Of a DNA stretch of 64,000 nucleotides, positions 50,361 through 58,949 are shown in pieces (position 1 is the first letter of the stretch; every line of letters starts with the position of its first letter). The position numbers and the translations under genes are program-made. The DNA comes from Aquimarina latercula DSM 2041 (GTDB lineage Bacteria > Bacteroidota > Bacteroidia > Flavobacteriales > Flavobacteriaceae): assembly GCF_000430645.1 (NCBI RefSeq), contig NZ_KE387185.1, positions 1,151,780 through 1,215,779 on the forward strand. The letters are read 5' to 3'. A model generated the notes under the pieces. That model worked only from the letters and a program-made list of their open reading frames with translations, searched no databases and was not told where the DNA came from.

Positions 50361-50690
50361 ATGAAAAAACTATCAATAGTGCCTATTTTGGCTTTAATGC
50401 TGTTTTCTTTTCAGGCTAAATCACAAAGCAAGGAGGTTACAAATCAAGTTGTGGAAGTAGCTTCAAAGAAACACAATGCAACCACGGTGAAATTTAAAAT
50501 TACAGGCATTACTTGTGCTGGTTGTTCTAATGCTATTTATAATGCATTAAAGGAAGTAGATGGTGTTTTGGAGCATTCGGTTGAATATCCAGGAGATATT
50601 GCTGTTATTGAGTTTGATGGTTCAAAAACAACGGTAAAGGCATTAAAAACTATAATAGAACAAAAAGGATTCAAAGCCGAGGTAATATAA
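50361..50690 (+). CDS. merP: Periplasmic HMA protein, MerP-like
   Basis: The 109-residue protein has a signal peptide (cleavage near KSQS) and one HMA domain with GITCAGC. It should bind Hg2+ in the periplasm and pass it to MerTP. It lies between merTP and merA. The MerTP fusion already contains an HMA domain, so this one is a second mercury-binding module. Confidence 0.85.
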   Translation: MKKLSIVPILALMLFSFQAKSQSKEVTNQVVEVASKKHNATTVKFKITGITCAGCSNAIYNALKEVDGVLEHSVEYPGDIAVIEFDGSKTTVKALKTIIEQKGFKAEVI

Positions 50691-50731
50691 GGGAAGGTAT
50701 AATTTTTAATATGTAAACAGTACCAATTTCA

Positions 50732-52438
50732 ATGAAAAATACAGCTAAAATGAAAAGCCAAATGCCTCAAAACACAGAAACAATTTCATTGGAAATAGAA
50801 GGTATGACCTGTGAAGGTTGTGCAACACATATCGAAAAGGATATGAACGCAACTGAAGGTGTTTTAAGTTCCACAGTTAACCACGGAACCGGAAAGGGCG
50901 AATTTACTATTGATGTTGATAAGATGAGTAAGGCAAATGTAATAGATGCAGTAAACAGCGTTGGTGATTATTCGGTCATAAATAATGTCGACGAGGAAGA
51001 GGTTTCAGCTGTAAATTCCAAAAGCAAAAATCAATACGATTTAATAGTTATTGGTGGTGGTTCTGCGGCATTTTCAGCAGCGATTAAGGCTGAAGGTTTA
51101 GGACTCACAACGCTAATGGTAAATGCAGGATTGGATTTTGGTGGCACTTGCGTGAACGTGGGTTGTGTGCCGTCTAAAAATCTTATTAGAGCTGCCGAAA
51201 CGGTACGTCACGCTACGCATTCCAATTTTAAGGGTATAAAACCTAAAGGTGCAGAGATTGATTTTGCACAAATCATAAAAGATAAAAAAGCATTGGTTGC
51301 TTCACTTCAGCAACAAAAATATCTGGATGTGGTCAGTGATTTTGAAAACTTAACCATGCTAAAAGGATGGGCAGAGTTTGTGGATAATAACACAATACTT
51401 GTAGATAGAAAAGACACCTACACAGCAACCAACATTATAATAGCAACAGGAGCAACTACCAATATCCCAAATATTGAAGGACTGAATGAGGTTGATTATT
51501 TAACCAATGTGTCCTTATTCGATTTAGAAGAGAAACCCAAAAGTCTGACCATTATGGGAGCTGGTTATATCGGTTTGGAAATTGCGATGGCATATAATCG
51601 TTTAGGTGTAAAAGTGCGTATCATTGAATTTACCGATAGGCCGTTACGCAGTCAAACAAAAGATATTACAGATGTTTTGGTAGAACAAATGAAAAGTGAA
51701 GGGATTGAGGTTTTACCAAATTTTAGAGCTTTTAAATTTGAAAAGGATGGAGACAATACAATTATACATTGTAAATGCCCTGACGGTTCCACAACACAAA
51801 TCATCGAAAAAGGACATATTGTGGTGGCTACAGGGACGAAGCCAAACACCTCTAAATTAGGACTTGAAAATATTGATATTAATTTAACAGAAAGAGGCCA
51901 TATTATAGTCAACGAGAAAATGGAAACCAACATTTCCAATATTTTTGCGTCAGGAGATGTCACCAATACACCAGCATTTGTATATACAGCAGCAACCGAA
52001 GGCAATGCAGCAGTTAATAATGCATTTTCATTATCAAAAACCAGTATTGATTATTCATCATTGCCTTGGGTAGTATTTACAGACCCTCAAATCGCGGGAG
52101 CAGGTATAGATGAAATAGAAGCAGAAAAAAAGGAAATTCCTTTTGAAGTCAGTAAACTTGATTTAATTCACGTTCCAAGAGCATTGGCAGCTCAAGATGC
52201 CAGAGGGTTTATAAAACTGATACGTAACTTAGAAACCGATAAATTGATTGGCGCAAGAGTAGTTGCACCAGAAGGCGGAGAACTGATACAACAATTAAGT
52301 ATGGCTATTAAATTTGGAATCACTATAAGTGATTTAGCTGAAAGTTTTTATCCATATTTGACATTAGGTGAAGGAATTAAATTAGCCGCTATCACTTTTG
52401 GAAAAGATGTTTCAAAGTTGAGTTGTTGTGCGAGTTAA
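50732..52438 (+). CDS. merA: Mercury(II) reductase
   Basis: The 568-residue flavoenzyme has an N-terminal HMA domain (Cys27 and Cys30 in GMTCEGC). The FAD motif is IGGGSAA near residue 107. The redox-active pair is Cys140/Cys145 in GGTCVNVGC, and the C-terminal Cys pair is KLSCCAS. It reduces Hg2+ to volatile Hg0 with NADPH. The complete set of essential cysteines is present. No merB gene is seen, so organomercurials are probably not covered. Confidence 0.95.
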   Translation: MKNTAKMKSQMPQNTETISLEIEGMTCEGCATHIEKDMNATEGVLSSTVNHGTGKGEFTIDVDKMSKANVIDAVNSVGDYSVINNVDEEEVSAVNSKSKNQYDLIVIGGGSAAFSAAIKAEGLGLTTLMVNAGLDFGGTCVNVGCVPSKNLIRAAETVRHATHSNFKGIKPKGAEIDFAQIIKDKKALVASLQQQKYLDVVSDFENLTMLKGWAEFVDNNTILVDRKDTYTATNIIIATGATTNIPNIEGLNEVDYLTNVSLFDLEEKPKSLTIMGAGYIGLEIAMAYNRLGVKVRIIEFTDRPLRSQTKDITDVLVEQMKSEGIEVLPNFRAFKFEKDGDNTIIHCKCPDGSTTQIIEKGHIVVATGTKPNTSKLGLENIDINLTERGHIIVNEKMETNISNIFASGDVTNTPAFVYTAATEGNAAVNNAFSLSKTSIDYSSLPWVVFTDPQIAGAGIDEIEAEKKEIPFEVSKLDLIHVPRALAAQDARGFIKLIRNLETDKLIGARVVAPEGGELIQQLSMAIKFGITISDLAESFYPYLTLGEGIKLAAITFGKDVSKLSCCAS

Positions 52439-52451
52439 CCTTAATCATATT

Positions 52452-52466
52452 TGCAACACAGTTGCA
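52452..52466. promoter_or_regulatory. 15-bp palindrome TGCAAC-ACA-GTTGCA (putative Zur/Fur-type operator)
   Basis: A perfect 6-bp inverted repeat with a 3-bp spacer lies just upstream of a -7 element (TATCTTTG, 52479-52486) before the DUF6660-like gene. A second 15-bp site with the same outer bases, TGCACTTCCGTTGCA, lies before the P1B-2 ATPase gene (58907-58921). A Zur-like regulator gene is encoded in the same module. Confidence 0.6.
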
Positions 52467-52478
52467 TCATAATATTTT

Positions 52479-52486
52479 TATCTTTG
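52479..52486 (+). promoter_or_regulatory. -7 promoter element TATCTTTG before the Zn-module leader gene
   Basis: It matches TAnnTTTG and lies 4 bp before the TTG start codon at 52491. The transcript start would fall within the first codons or at them, so either translation is leaderless or the promoter is further upstream. It sits 12 bp after the operator-like palindrome. Confidence 0.5.
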
Positions 52487-52490
52487 TAAC

Positions 52491-52799
52491 TTGAAATATT
52501 TCGCATTCATATTATCAATTTACTTTTTGGCACTAAATGTAGTGCCTTGTAGTGATACTGGAAACATTACTGATGATTCCCAAGTTGTTACAATGGTTGA
52601 TTTTGATGGCGACCACGACCAAGACTGCGAACTTTGCTCGCCGTTTTGCCAGTGCCATTGTTGCCACGTTCATACCATAAATTTTGGACTTGCGGTGTTT
52701 AAGCCCCTGCAACCACTAATTTCGCAAGATAACTTTAACCATTTTGATAGTGTAGGTAAGGATATTTCCCTTTCCCTTTTACAGCCACCACAGGTTTAA
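52491..52799 (+). CDS. DUF6660-like Cys/His-rich secreted protein
   Basis: The start is a TTG at 52491, since no ATG precedes the signal segment. The 102-residue protein has a signal (IYFLALNVVPC) and an acidic-His stretch (DFDGDHDQDCELCSPFCQCHCCHVH) with seven cysteines and four histidines in 30 residues. It ends LQPPQV. It is likely a periplasmic metal-binding protein. It precedes the RND-TolC fusion, in parallel with the Cys-rich protein before cusA. Confidence 0.65.
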   Translation: MKYFAFILSIYFLALNVVPCSDTGNITDDSQVVTMVDFDGDHDQDCELCSPFCQCHCCHVHTINFGLAVFKPLQPLISQDNFNHFDSVGKDISLSLLQPPQV

Positions 52800-52909
52800 T
52801 TCAGTTTTAAAGGATAACTATGTCCTGTTCTGATGTATCCCAATTTGGATATATCAAGGTCGTGCGTTGCATTGTACTCTAAGTGTTCAACGCGAATGTA
52901 AACTGAATT
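52798..52909 (+). promoter_or_regulatory. Closed four-way-junction element before the CzcA-TolC gene
   Basis: A perfect 10-bp closing stem (AATTCAGTTT 52798-52807 with AAACTGAATT 52900-52909) encloses three hairpins. The first is AGGATA/TGTCCT at 52811-52826, with one G-U pair. The second is TGATGTATCC/GGATATATCA at 52831-52856, with one G-U pair. The third is GCGTTG/CAACGC at 52864-52893. It ends 17 nt before the pump ATG. Its position parallels the element before cusA. The G-U pairs favour RNA folding over DNA symmetry. Confidence 0.68.
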
Positions 52910-52926
52910 AATACCCTTTTCATTCT

Positions 52927-55900
52927 ATGATTAACAAAATCATTGATTTTTCAATCAATAACAAATTTATAATTGGTCTGCTAACCTTGGCACTCATCGG
53001 TGCAGGTATCTATAGTATGACTCAAGTTCCTATTGACGCCGTACCAGATATTACTAATAATCAGGTGCAAGTCATCACACAATCGCCCAATCTGGGTACA
53101 GAGGATATCGAGCAATTCGTTACCTATCCAATAGAAGTTGCTATGAGCAATCTGCCCAATGTAAAGGAAATCCGCTCGATTTCACGATTTGGACTTTCCG
53201 TGGTTACGGTGGTATTTGATGATGATATGGGAACGTATCTACCACGTCAGCTTGTTTCCGAAAAACTGACTGAAGTTCGTGAGCAGATACCCGAAGAACT
53301 AGGGCAACCGTCTATGGGACCTATTTCAACAGGCTTGGGCGAAGTATATCAATATACCCTGAAAGTTGAACCTGAGTTTCAGGATAAATATTCTTTGTCC
53401 GATTTACGTACGATGCAAGACTGGATTGTTCAAAGACAAATGGCAATGGTTCCAGGGGTTGTTGAAATCAATGCCATTGGCGGAAAAATAAAACAGTATG
53501 AGGTAGCCGTAGACCCCAATGAGCTAAAGGCTATCGGTCTTGCCATTACTGATGTTTTTGAAGCCTTGGAAGCCAACAATAAAAATACAGGTGGTGCTTA
53601 TATCGAAAAAAATCACCAAGCCAACTTTATCCGTGGCGAAGGTTTGGTACGCAACCTTGATGACATTAAAAAAATCATTATCAAAAATGAAAATGGTATA
53701 CCAATAACCGTAAGTGATGTTGCCGATGTACGTTTTGGTTCTGCCGTACGCTATGGAGCATTGACACAGGATGGTGAAGGTGAAGTCGTTGGTGGATTGG
53801 TAATGATGCTTAAAGGTGCAAACTCAAATGAGGTCATTGTCCGAGTGAAGGAAAGAATGACCGAAATACAGAAATCTTTACCTGAAGGGGTTGTCATTCA
53901 ACCTTTATTGGATAGAAGTAAGCTTATAAACGAAACTACTGGTACAGTGCGCAACAATCTACTGGAAGGTGCACTCATCGTAATTTTTGTTTTGGTTTTT
54001 TTGCTAGGTAACTGGCGTGGTGGATTGATTGTAGCTTCTACTATACCGCTATCCTTATTATTCGCTTTTATACTTATGAATGTTTTTAACGTCTGGGCAA
54101 ACCTAATGAGTTTAGGGGCAATCGACTTCGGAATCATTGTCGATGGCGCGGTTATCATTGTGGAAGCAAGCGTATTTCTTATGGGTAGTTATATATTTAA
54201 AAAGAAAGCTTTAAAAAAGGAAGACCGAGACGTAATCGCTGCCGATGCATCCAAAAAGATGATGAATGCTGCTTTTTTCGGCCAGTTGATAATCCTAATT
54301 GTATTCCTTCCCATTTTAGCATTGGAAGGTGTAGAAGGAAAGATGTTCCAGCCAATGGCATTAACATTCATATTTGCGATGATGGGGGCAATGATTCTGT
54401 GTCTAACCTATGTGCCTATGATGTCAGCCTTATTTTTAAAACCACCCAAAACGGAAAAAAAATCTTGGGGCGACCGTTTTGTGCAATGGGTACAACATAA
54501 GTATGAACCCCTTTTAATGCGAGCCTTGAAAAAAGGAAAGTGGGTTGTGGGTATTGCAGTTGCCATATTCGCTGTAGCCGTATTTGTATTTTCTAAAATG
54601 GGCGGCGAGTTTATCCCACAATTGGATGAGGGTGATATTGCCTTCCACGCCATCCTTAAACCCGGTAGTTCGCTCAGCGAAACCATTGAGACAACTACTA
54701 AAGTAGAACGCATTGTAAAGGCTGAATTTCCTGAAGTGGAAAAAATTGTGAGTCGTATCGGTGTGGCTGAAGTACCAACTGACCCGATGCCGATGGACTT
54801 TGCAGATGTATTCGTTATACTGAAACCACAGGACGAATGGGTGTCAGCTGATTCAAAGGATGAACTTATAGATAAGATGAAGGAAGTGGTAAGCATTATC
54901 CCAGGTGTCAATTATGAGTTTACCCAACCTATTGAAATGAGGTTTAATGAACTTTTGGAAGGCATACGCGAGGATGTTGCTATTAAAATATATGGTGAGG
55001 ATATTGATGTACTTGCTGCCAAAGCGGATGAGATTACCAAAATCATAGCTGGCACTAATGGTATAGGCGATATGAGGGCGGAAGCTACTTCGGGATTACC
55101 TCAAATGACCATAAAGTACAATCGCGATAAACTAGCGCAATACGGTGTGAGCATTGACCAACTCAATATGATAGTCCAATCTGCTTTTGCAGGGGGTTAT
55201 GCGGGTGTCATCTTTGAGGGCGAAAAGCGTTTCGATTTGGTCGTTAGACTCGATGAGCAGAACCGTACAGATATCAACGACATCAGAAATCTATACATCA
55301 ATTTACCAAACGGTTCACAAATTCCACTTCAAGAATTGGCAAATATCGAATACACACCAGGACCGATGCAGATAAGCCGGGATAATACCAATCGTAGAAC
55401 CTATGTGGGTGTAAATGTCCGTGGACGGGATGTAGAATCATTAGTCAATGAGATAAAGGATAAACTGGATGCAAATCTTGATTTACCACCAGGGTATTTT
55501 ATACGCTATGGAGGTGCATTCGAGAATCTAGAAAGGGCAAGTGACCGATTGCAGACCGTTGTTCCTATTGCATTATTGCTAATATTCATCCTGATTTACT
55601 TTGCATTAAAATCTTTTCCACAAACCTTGATGATTTATTTGGCTATACCGATGGCTACTATCGGTGGTGTTTTTGCCCTATGGCTTAGGGATATGCCATT
55701 TAGCATTTCCGCGGGTGTCGGCTTTATCGTATTATTCGGTGTTGCTGTACTGAATGGTTTGGTGATGATTAGTGGACTGAACGAGTTGAAAGAGGAAGGT
55801 GTTACCGATCTCAAAGAACGTATTGTAGAGGGAACAAAAAGAAGAGTACGGCCTATTATGCTCACGGCCTTTACCGATATACTTGGTTTTTTGCCTATGG

Positions 55901-57270
55901 CCGTTTCTGCATCTGCAGGAGCTGAAGTACAGCGACCATTGGCGACTGTTGTTATAGGTGGATTAATTACTTCAACATTATTGACCCTTTTTATCCTTCC
56001 AATTTTTTATCAATGGGTAGAAAAGCGTTCTGAACGTAAGACGAAGCTCAATCCTAAATTCGTAACCGCAACAGCGATGTTGTGCTTACTACTTACTTCG
56101 GCTTTCGCCAATGCGCAACAAGTTCAAGATAGTGATGCAATACCTGCTATCTCGTTTAAACAAGCAGTGGAAATTGCAAAGAAAAATTATCCGCTATTGA
56201 AAACAAAACAGTTGGAAATTCAAAAACAGAACGCCCTTAAAGGCACAGCGTATGACTTAGGGAACACCCAAGTTTTTACAGGCGGTGAGGAAGTAAACGA
56301 TGGTCAAGGTATTTACACTTTAGTGGGTGTAGGTCAGCAGAATATCAATCTATTTGGTATTGGTGCAAAGAAGCGTTTACAGCAAAAGCGAATTGCATTG
56401 GCAGAAACTGCGCTCAACCTTTCTGGACTGCAAGTGGAACAGGAAGTGAAAAAGGCGTGGTCTCAAGCGTACCAACAAAGACAGAAATTTATACTCTACC
56501 GTGAACTGGATTCTATCTATTCACAGTTTGAAAAAGCAATCGAACTCAATTATAAGGTAGAGGCTATTTCAAGATTGGAATATTCATCTGCAACCAATCA
56601 GGCGTTGCAAATCAATAATAAACTGCAACAGGCCGAGAGCGACTATGCCATTGCGCTGCAAAAGCTTAACCTTTGGTTGGTTTCCGATACTTTTTACACC
56701 GTTCCCGACACACTGGACGAAAGTGAAGTTGCTGTATTGGGAATATCCGCAAGTATAAAGAATCATCCCGAACTGGAACTTTCACAAAAGCGAATCGACG
56801 AAGCCGAAGCTGGCTATAAAGCTGCTCGTTCTGATTTGTTACCAAATCTAAATCTTCAAGGCGGATTACAACAAGTAAATGGAAGCAACGGGTTTTACAC
56901 TTATCAAGCAGGAATATCTGTTCCCCTATTCTCTGGAACAAAACGAAGTCAAGCCAAGGCCGCTAAAATAGACAGTGAAATTGCCAAGACTAATGCGGAC
57001 TTTGTAAAACGCCAATTGCAATCAGAATATCGACAAGCCGTACAAGCCTATCAAAAGTGGAAAGTATCTTGGCAATTTTATAAAGATAAAGCGTTGCCAC
57101 TTGCCGGAGAGCAAAGACGGGGCGCGTTATTAGCTTATAGAGAAGGTGCAGTTGATTACGCAGCTTTCACTCAAATCATAAGGGACGCCATACAGACCGA
57201 AATGGATGCGCTGGCCGCTCTCGACAATTACCTAAAATCAGTTTTTGAACTACAATATTTCAAACAATAA
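52927..57270 (+). CDS. CzcA-type RND pump fused to a TolC-family domain
   Basis: The 1447-residue protein has a complete RND pump (residues 1 to about 1040) whose helix-4 motif AIDFGIIVDGAVIIVE is the Zn/Co/Cd/Ni (HME1-like) signature. A signal-like segment (TATAMLCLLLTSAFANAQQ, about 1046-1064) then leads into a TolC/OEP domain (1064-1447) with two coiled-coil repeats. Such inner/outer-membrane fusions occur in Bacteroidota. Processing at the internal signal is plausible. It overlaps the adaptor gene by one base (TAATG). Confidence 0.92.
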   Translation: MINKIIDFSINNKFIIGLLTLALIGAGIYSMTQVPIDAVPDITNNQVQVITQSPNLGTEDIEQFVTYPIEVAMSNLPNVKEIRSISRFGLSVVTVVFDDDMGTYLPRQLVSEKLTEVREQIPEELGQPSMGPISTGLGEVYQYTLKVEPEFQDKYSLSDLRTMQDWIVQRQMAMVPGVVEINAIGGKIKQYEVAVDPNELKAIGLAITDVFEALEANNKNTGGAYIEKNHQANFIRGEGLVRNLDDIKKIIIKNENGIPITVSDVADVRFGSAVRYGALTQDGEGEVVGGLVMMLKGANSNEVIVRVKERMTEIQKSLPEGVVIQPLLDRSKLINETTGTVRNNLLEGALIVIFVLVFLLGNWRGGLIVASTIPLSLLFAFILMNVFNVWANLMSLGAIDFGIIVDGAVIIVEASVFLMGSYIFKKKALKKEDRDVIAADASKKMMNAAFFGQLIILIVFLPILALEGVEGKMFQPMALTFIFAMMGAMILCLTYVPMMSALFLKPPKTEKKSWGDRFVQWVQHKYEPLLMRALKKGKWVVGIAVAIFAVAVFVFSKMGGEFIPQLDEGDIAFHAILKPGSSLSETIETTTKVERIVKAEFPEVEKIVSRIGVAEVPTDPMPMDFADVFVILKPQDEWVSADSKDELIDKMKEVVSIIPGVNYEFTQPIEMRFNELLEGIREDVAIKIYGEDIDVLAAKADEITKIIAGTNGIGDMRAEATSGLPQMTIKYNRDKLAQYGVSIDQLNMIVQSAFAGGYAGVIFEGEKRFDLVVRLDEQNRTDINDIRNLYINLPNGSQIPLQELANIEYTPGPMQISRDNTNRRTYVGVNVRGRDVESLVNEIKDKLDANLDLPPGYFIRYGGAFENLERASDRLQTVVPIALLLIFILIYFALKSFPQTLMIYLAIPMATIGGVFALWLRDMPFSISAGVGFIVLFGVAVLNGLVMISGLNELKEEGVTDLKERIVEGTKRRVRPIMLTAFTDILGFLPMAVSASAGAEVQRPLATVVIGGLITSTLLTLFILPIFYQWVEKRSERKTKLNPKFVTATAMLCLLLTSAFANAQQVQDSDAIPAISFKQAVEIAKKNYPLLKTKQLEIQKQNALKGTAYDLGNTQVFTGGEEVNDGQGIYTLVGVGQQNINLFGIGAKKRLQQKRIALAETALNLSGLQVEQEVKKAWSQAYQQRQKFILYRELDSIYSQFEKAIELNYKVEAISRLEYSSATNQALQINNKLQQAESDYAIALQKLNLWLVSDTFYTVPDTLDESEVAVLGISASIKNHPELELSQKRIDEAEAGYKAARSDLLPNLNLQGGLQQVNGSNGFYTYQAGISVPLFSGTKRSQAKAAKIDSEIAKTNADFVKRQLQSEYRQAVQAYQKWKVSWQFYKDKALPLAGEQRRGALLAYREGAVDYAAFTQIIRDAIQTEMDALAALDNYLKSVFELQYFKQ

Positions 57271-58472
57271 TGAAAAATCTATCTAAATACACAATTATAG
57301 GACTACTGACAATGCTTTTAGGCTTTGCCTCTTGTGGCGATTCGAAAAGTAGTGCCGCAGAAAATAAAGAGACAGATTCTGAAATGAAAGAAGAGCATTC
57401 CGAAGGTGAGGCCGAGGAAGTGCTATTGACAGAAAAGCAGTTTAATGCATTACAAATACAAATCGATACCTTACCAATGCGAAATATGAGTGGGTACGTG
57501 AAAGCCAATGGTCAGTTGGAAGTCCCACCACAAAACGAAGCTACTATAACTACGGTGGTTGGTGCTAATGTAGTTTCCATTGAGGTTATCGAAGGCGATA
57601 AGGTCAATAAAGGGCAAACAGTTGCCTATCTATCACACCCCAATATCATTCAAAAACAGACGGATTACCTCAACGCCTATAGTAATAGCCAGTTTCTCAA
57701 TAAGGAATATGAACGGCAAAAAACCCTGTACGAAGCAGGTGTTGGCAGCGGTGCAAATTTTCAAAAGGCAGAAGCCGAATATCAAGCATCCCGAAGTATG
57801 GCTAACGGATTGGAAGCTCAACTAAAACAGCTGAGCATTAGTGCCTCAGGCGTAAGAAACGGAACAATTTATCAGCGGGTAGCACTTAGAAGTCCTATTG
57901 AAGGCTTTGTACAAAAGGTAGAAATTAAAACAGGCCAATATGTAGAACCCCAGACCGACCTAATGGAAATTGTAGATACGCATCACGTGCACGCAGATTT
58001 AATGGTTTTTGAAAAGGACGTATATAAGGTTAAGGAAGGGCAGAAAATCACTTTCAATGTTCAATCCATTCCTGGCAAGGAACTTACCGCAGAAATCTAT
58101 TCCGTAGGAAAGACTTTTGAACAGAATCCAAAAGCAATACATGTACACGCTGAAATTGAAAATAAGGAAGGGAACCTGATTCCCGGAATGTATATCCAGG
58201 GACGCATTCAAACTGACAACACTAAAACATTGGCAATGCCCGAGAGTGCCATAGCTGCTGATGGCAACAGGTTCTTTGTGTTTTCAGCTGAAAAGGAAGG
58301 TGATAATTGGGCTTTTATGCCTTATGAAGTTATAAAGAGTACTCAAGATGGAGAATGGATTGCCATTGACTTTCTAACAGAACAAAAATCAAATGTAGAA
58401 TACGCATTTAACAATGCTTACTATTTAATGGCAGAAATGAAAAAAGGTGAATCTGAAGAACACGGACATTGA
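57270..58472 (+). CDS. RND periplasmic adaptor subunit (CzcB-like)
   Basis: The 400-residue lipoprotein has lipobox ASC (residues 20-22), an acidic His-containing linker and the membrane-fusion core: barrel-sandwich NEATITTVVGANVVSIEVIEGDKVNKGQTVAYLSHPNI, a coiled coil with FLNKEYERQKTLYEAG, and a beta-barrel domain near HVHADLMVFEKDVYKV. It lacks the Cys motifs of the CusB at 38052, fitting a Zn/Cd role. It ends GESEEHGH. It is coupled to the upstream pump gene. Confidence 0.9.
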   Translation: MKNLSKYTIIGLLTMLLGFASCGDSKSSAAENKETDSEMKEEHSEGEAEEVLLTEKQFNALQIQIDTLPMRNMSGYVKANGQLEVPPQNEATITTVVGANVVSIEVIEGDKVNKGQTVAYLSHPNIIQKQTDYLNAYSNSQFLNKEYERQKTLYEAGVGSGANFQKAEAEYQASRSMANGLEAQLKQLSISASGVRNGTIYQRVALRSPIEGFVQKVEIKTGQYVEPQTDLMEIVDTHHVHADLMVFEKDVYKVKEGQKITFNVQSIPGKELTAEIYSVGKTFEQNPKAIHVHAEIENKEGNLIPGMYIQGRIQTDNTKTLAMPESAIAADGNRFFVFSAEKEGDNWAFMPYEVIKSTQDGEWIAIDFLTEQKSNVEYAFNNAYYLMAEMKKGESEEHGH

Positions 58473-58488
58473 TAAATAAGACTAAATA

Positions 58489-58902
58489 ATGAAAGAAATA
58501 GAACAAAGACTTACGGAAAATGGCGTTCGCCCAACGGCAATGCGTATTTTGATTTATAAATATATGGCTGAAAGCGAAGTTGCCATTGCCCTCACGGATA
58601 TTGAGAACGCTTTTGCGAAAGCAGATAGAACAACGTTATTCAGAACCCTAAAAACTTTTGAACAGAAAGGTGTAGTGCACCAAATAGATGATGGTACGGG
58701 CGTTCAAAAATATGCGCTCTGTGAAACAGGATGCAATTGTGAACTCGAACAGGATTTGCATTTACATTTTCATTGCAATAATTGTAATGAGACCGTTTGT
58801 CTTACCGAACATAAAATTCCAAATATTAATTTGCCAGAAGGCTATGTGGCTGAAGATGCCAATTTAGTGTTAAAGGGAATTTGCGAGAAATGCAGTACTT
58901 AA
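58489..58902 (+). CDS. Fur-family regulator, Zur-like
   Basis: The 137-residue protein has a Fur winged helix (TENGVRPTAMRILIYKYMAES, DRTTLFRTLKTFEQKGVVHQI) and a dimerisation domain with HLHFHCNNC and a C-terminal CEKC. The two Cys-x2-Cys pairs form the structural zinc site. The neighbours (a Zn/Cd-type RND pump before it and a P1B-2 ATPase after it) suggest that it senses zinc. It may bind the TGCA-type palindromes at 52452 and 58907. Confidence 0.85.
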   Translation: MKEIEQRLTENGVRPTAMRILIYKYMAESEVAIALTDIENAFAKADRTTLFRTLKTFEQKGVVHQIDDGTGVQKYALCETGCNCELEQDLHLHFHCNNCNETVCLTEHKIPNINLPEGYVAEDANLVLKGICEKCST

Positions 58903-58906
58903 TAAA

Positions 58907-58921
58907 TGCACTTCCGTTGCA
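58907..58921. promoter_or_regulatory. 15-bp TGCA-N7-TGCA site before the P1B-2 ATPase
   Basis: TGCACTTCCGTTGCA has the same length and outer bases as the palindrome at 52452-52466 and shares the right half GTTGCA. It ends 28 bp before the ATPase ATG. Likely the same regulator binds both. Confidence 0.5.
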
Positions 58922-58949
58922 CTACAATTTTTAATTATTTGCACAGATT

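Noticed and set aside
54408..54911. Minus-strand frame of 167 codons in the CzcA-TolC gene
   Set aside because: Antisense shadow with Thr/Ser-rich low-complexity translation and no start context.
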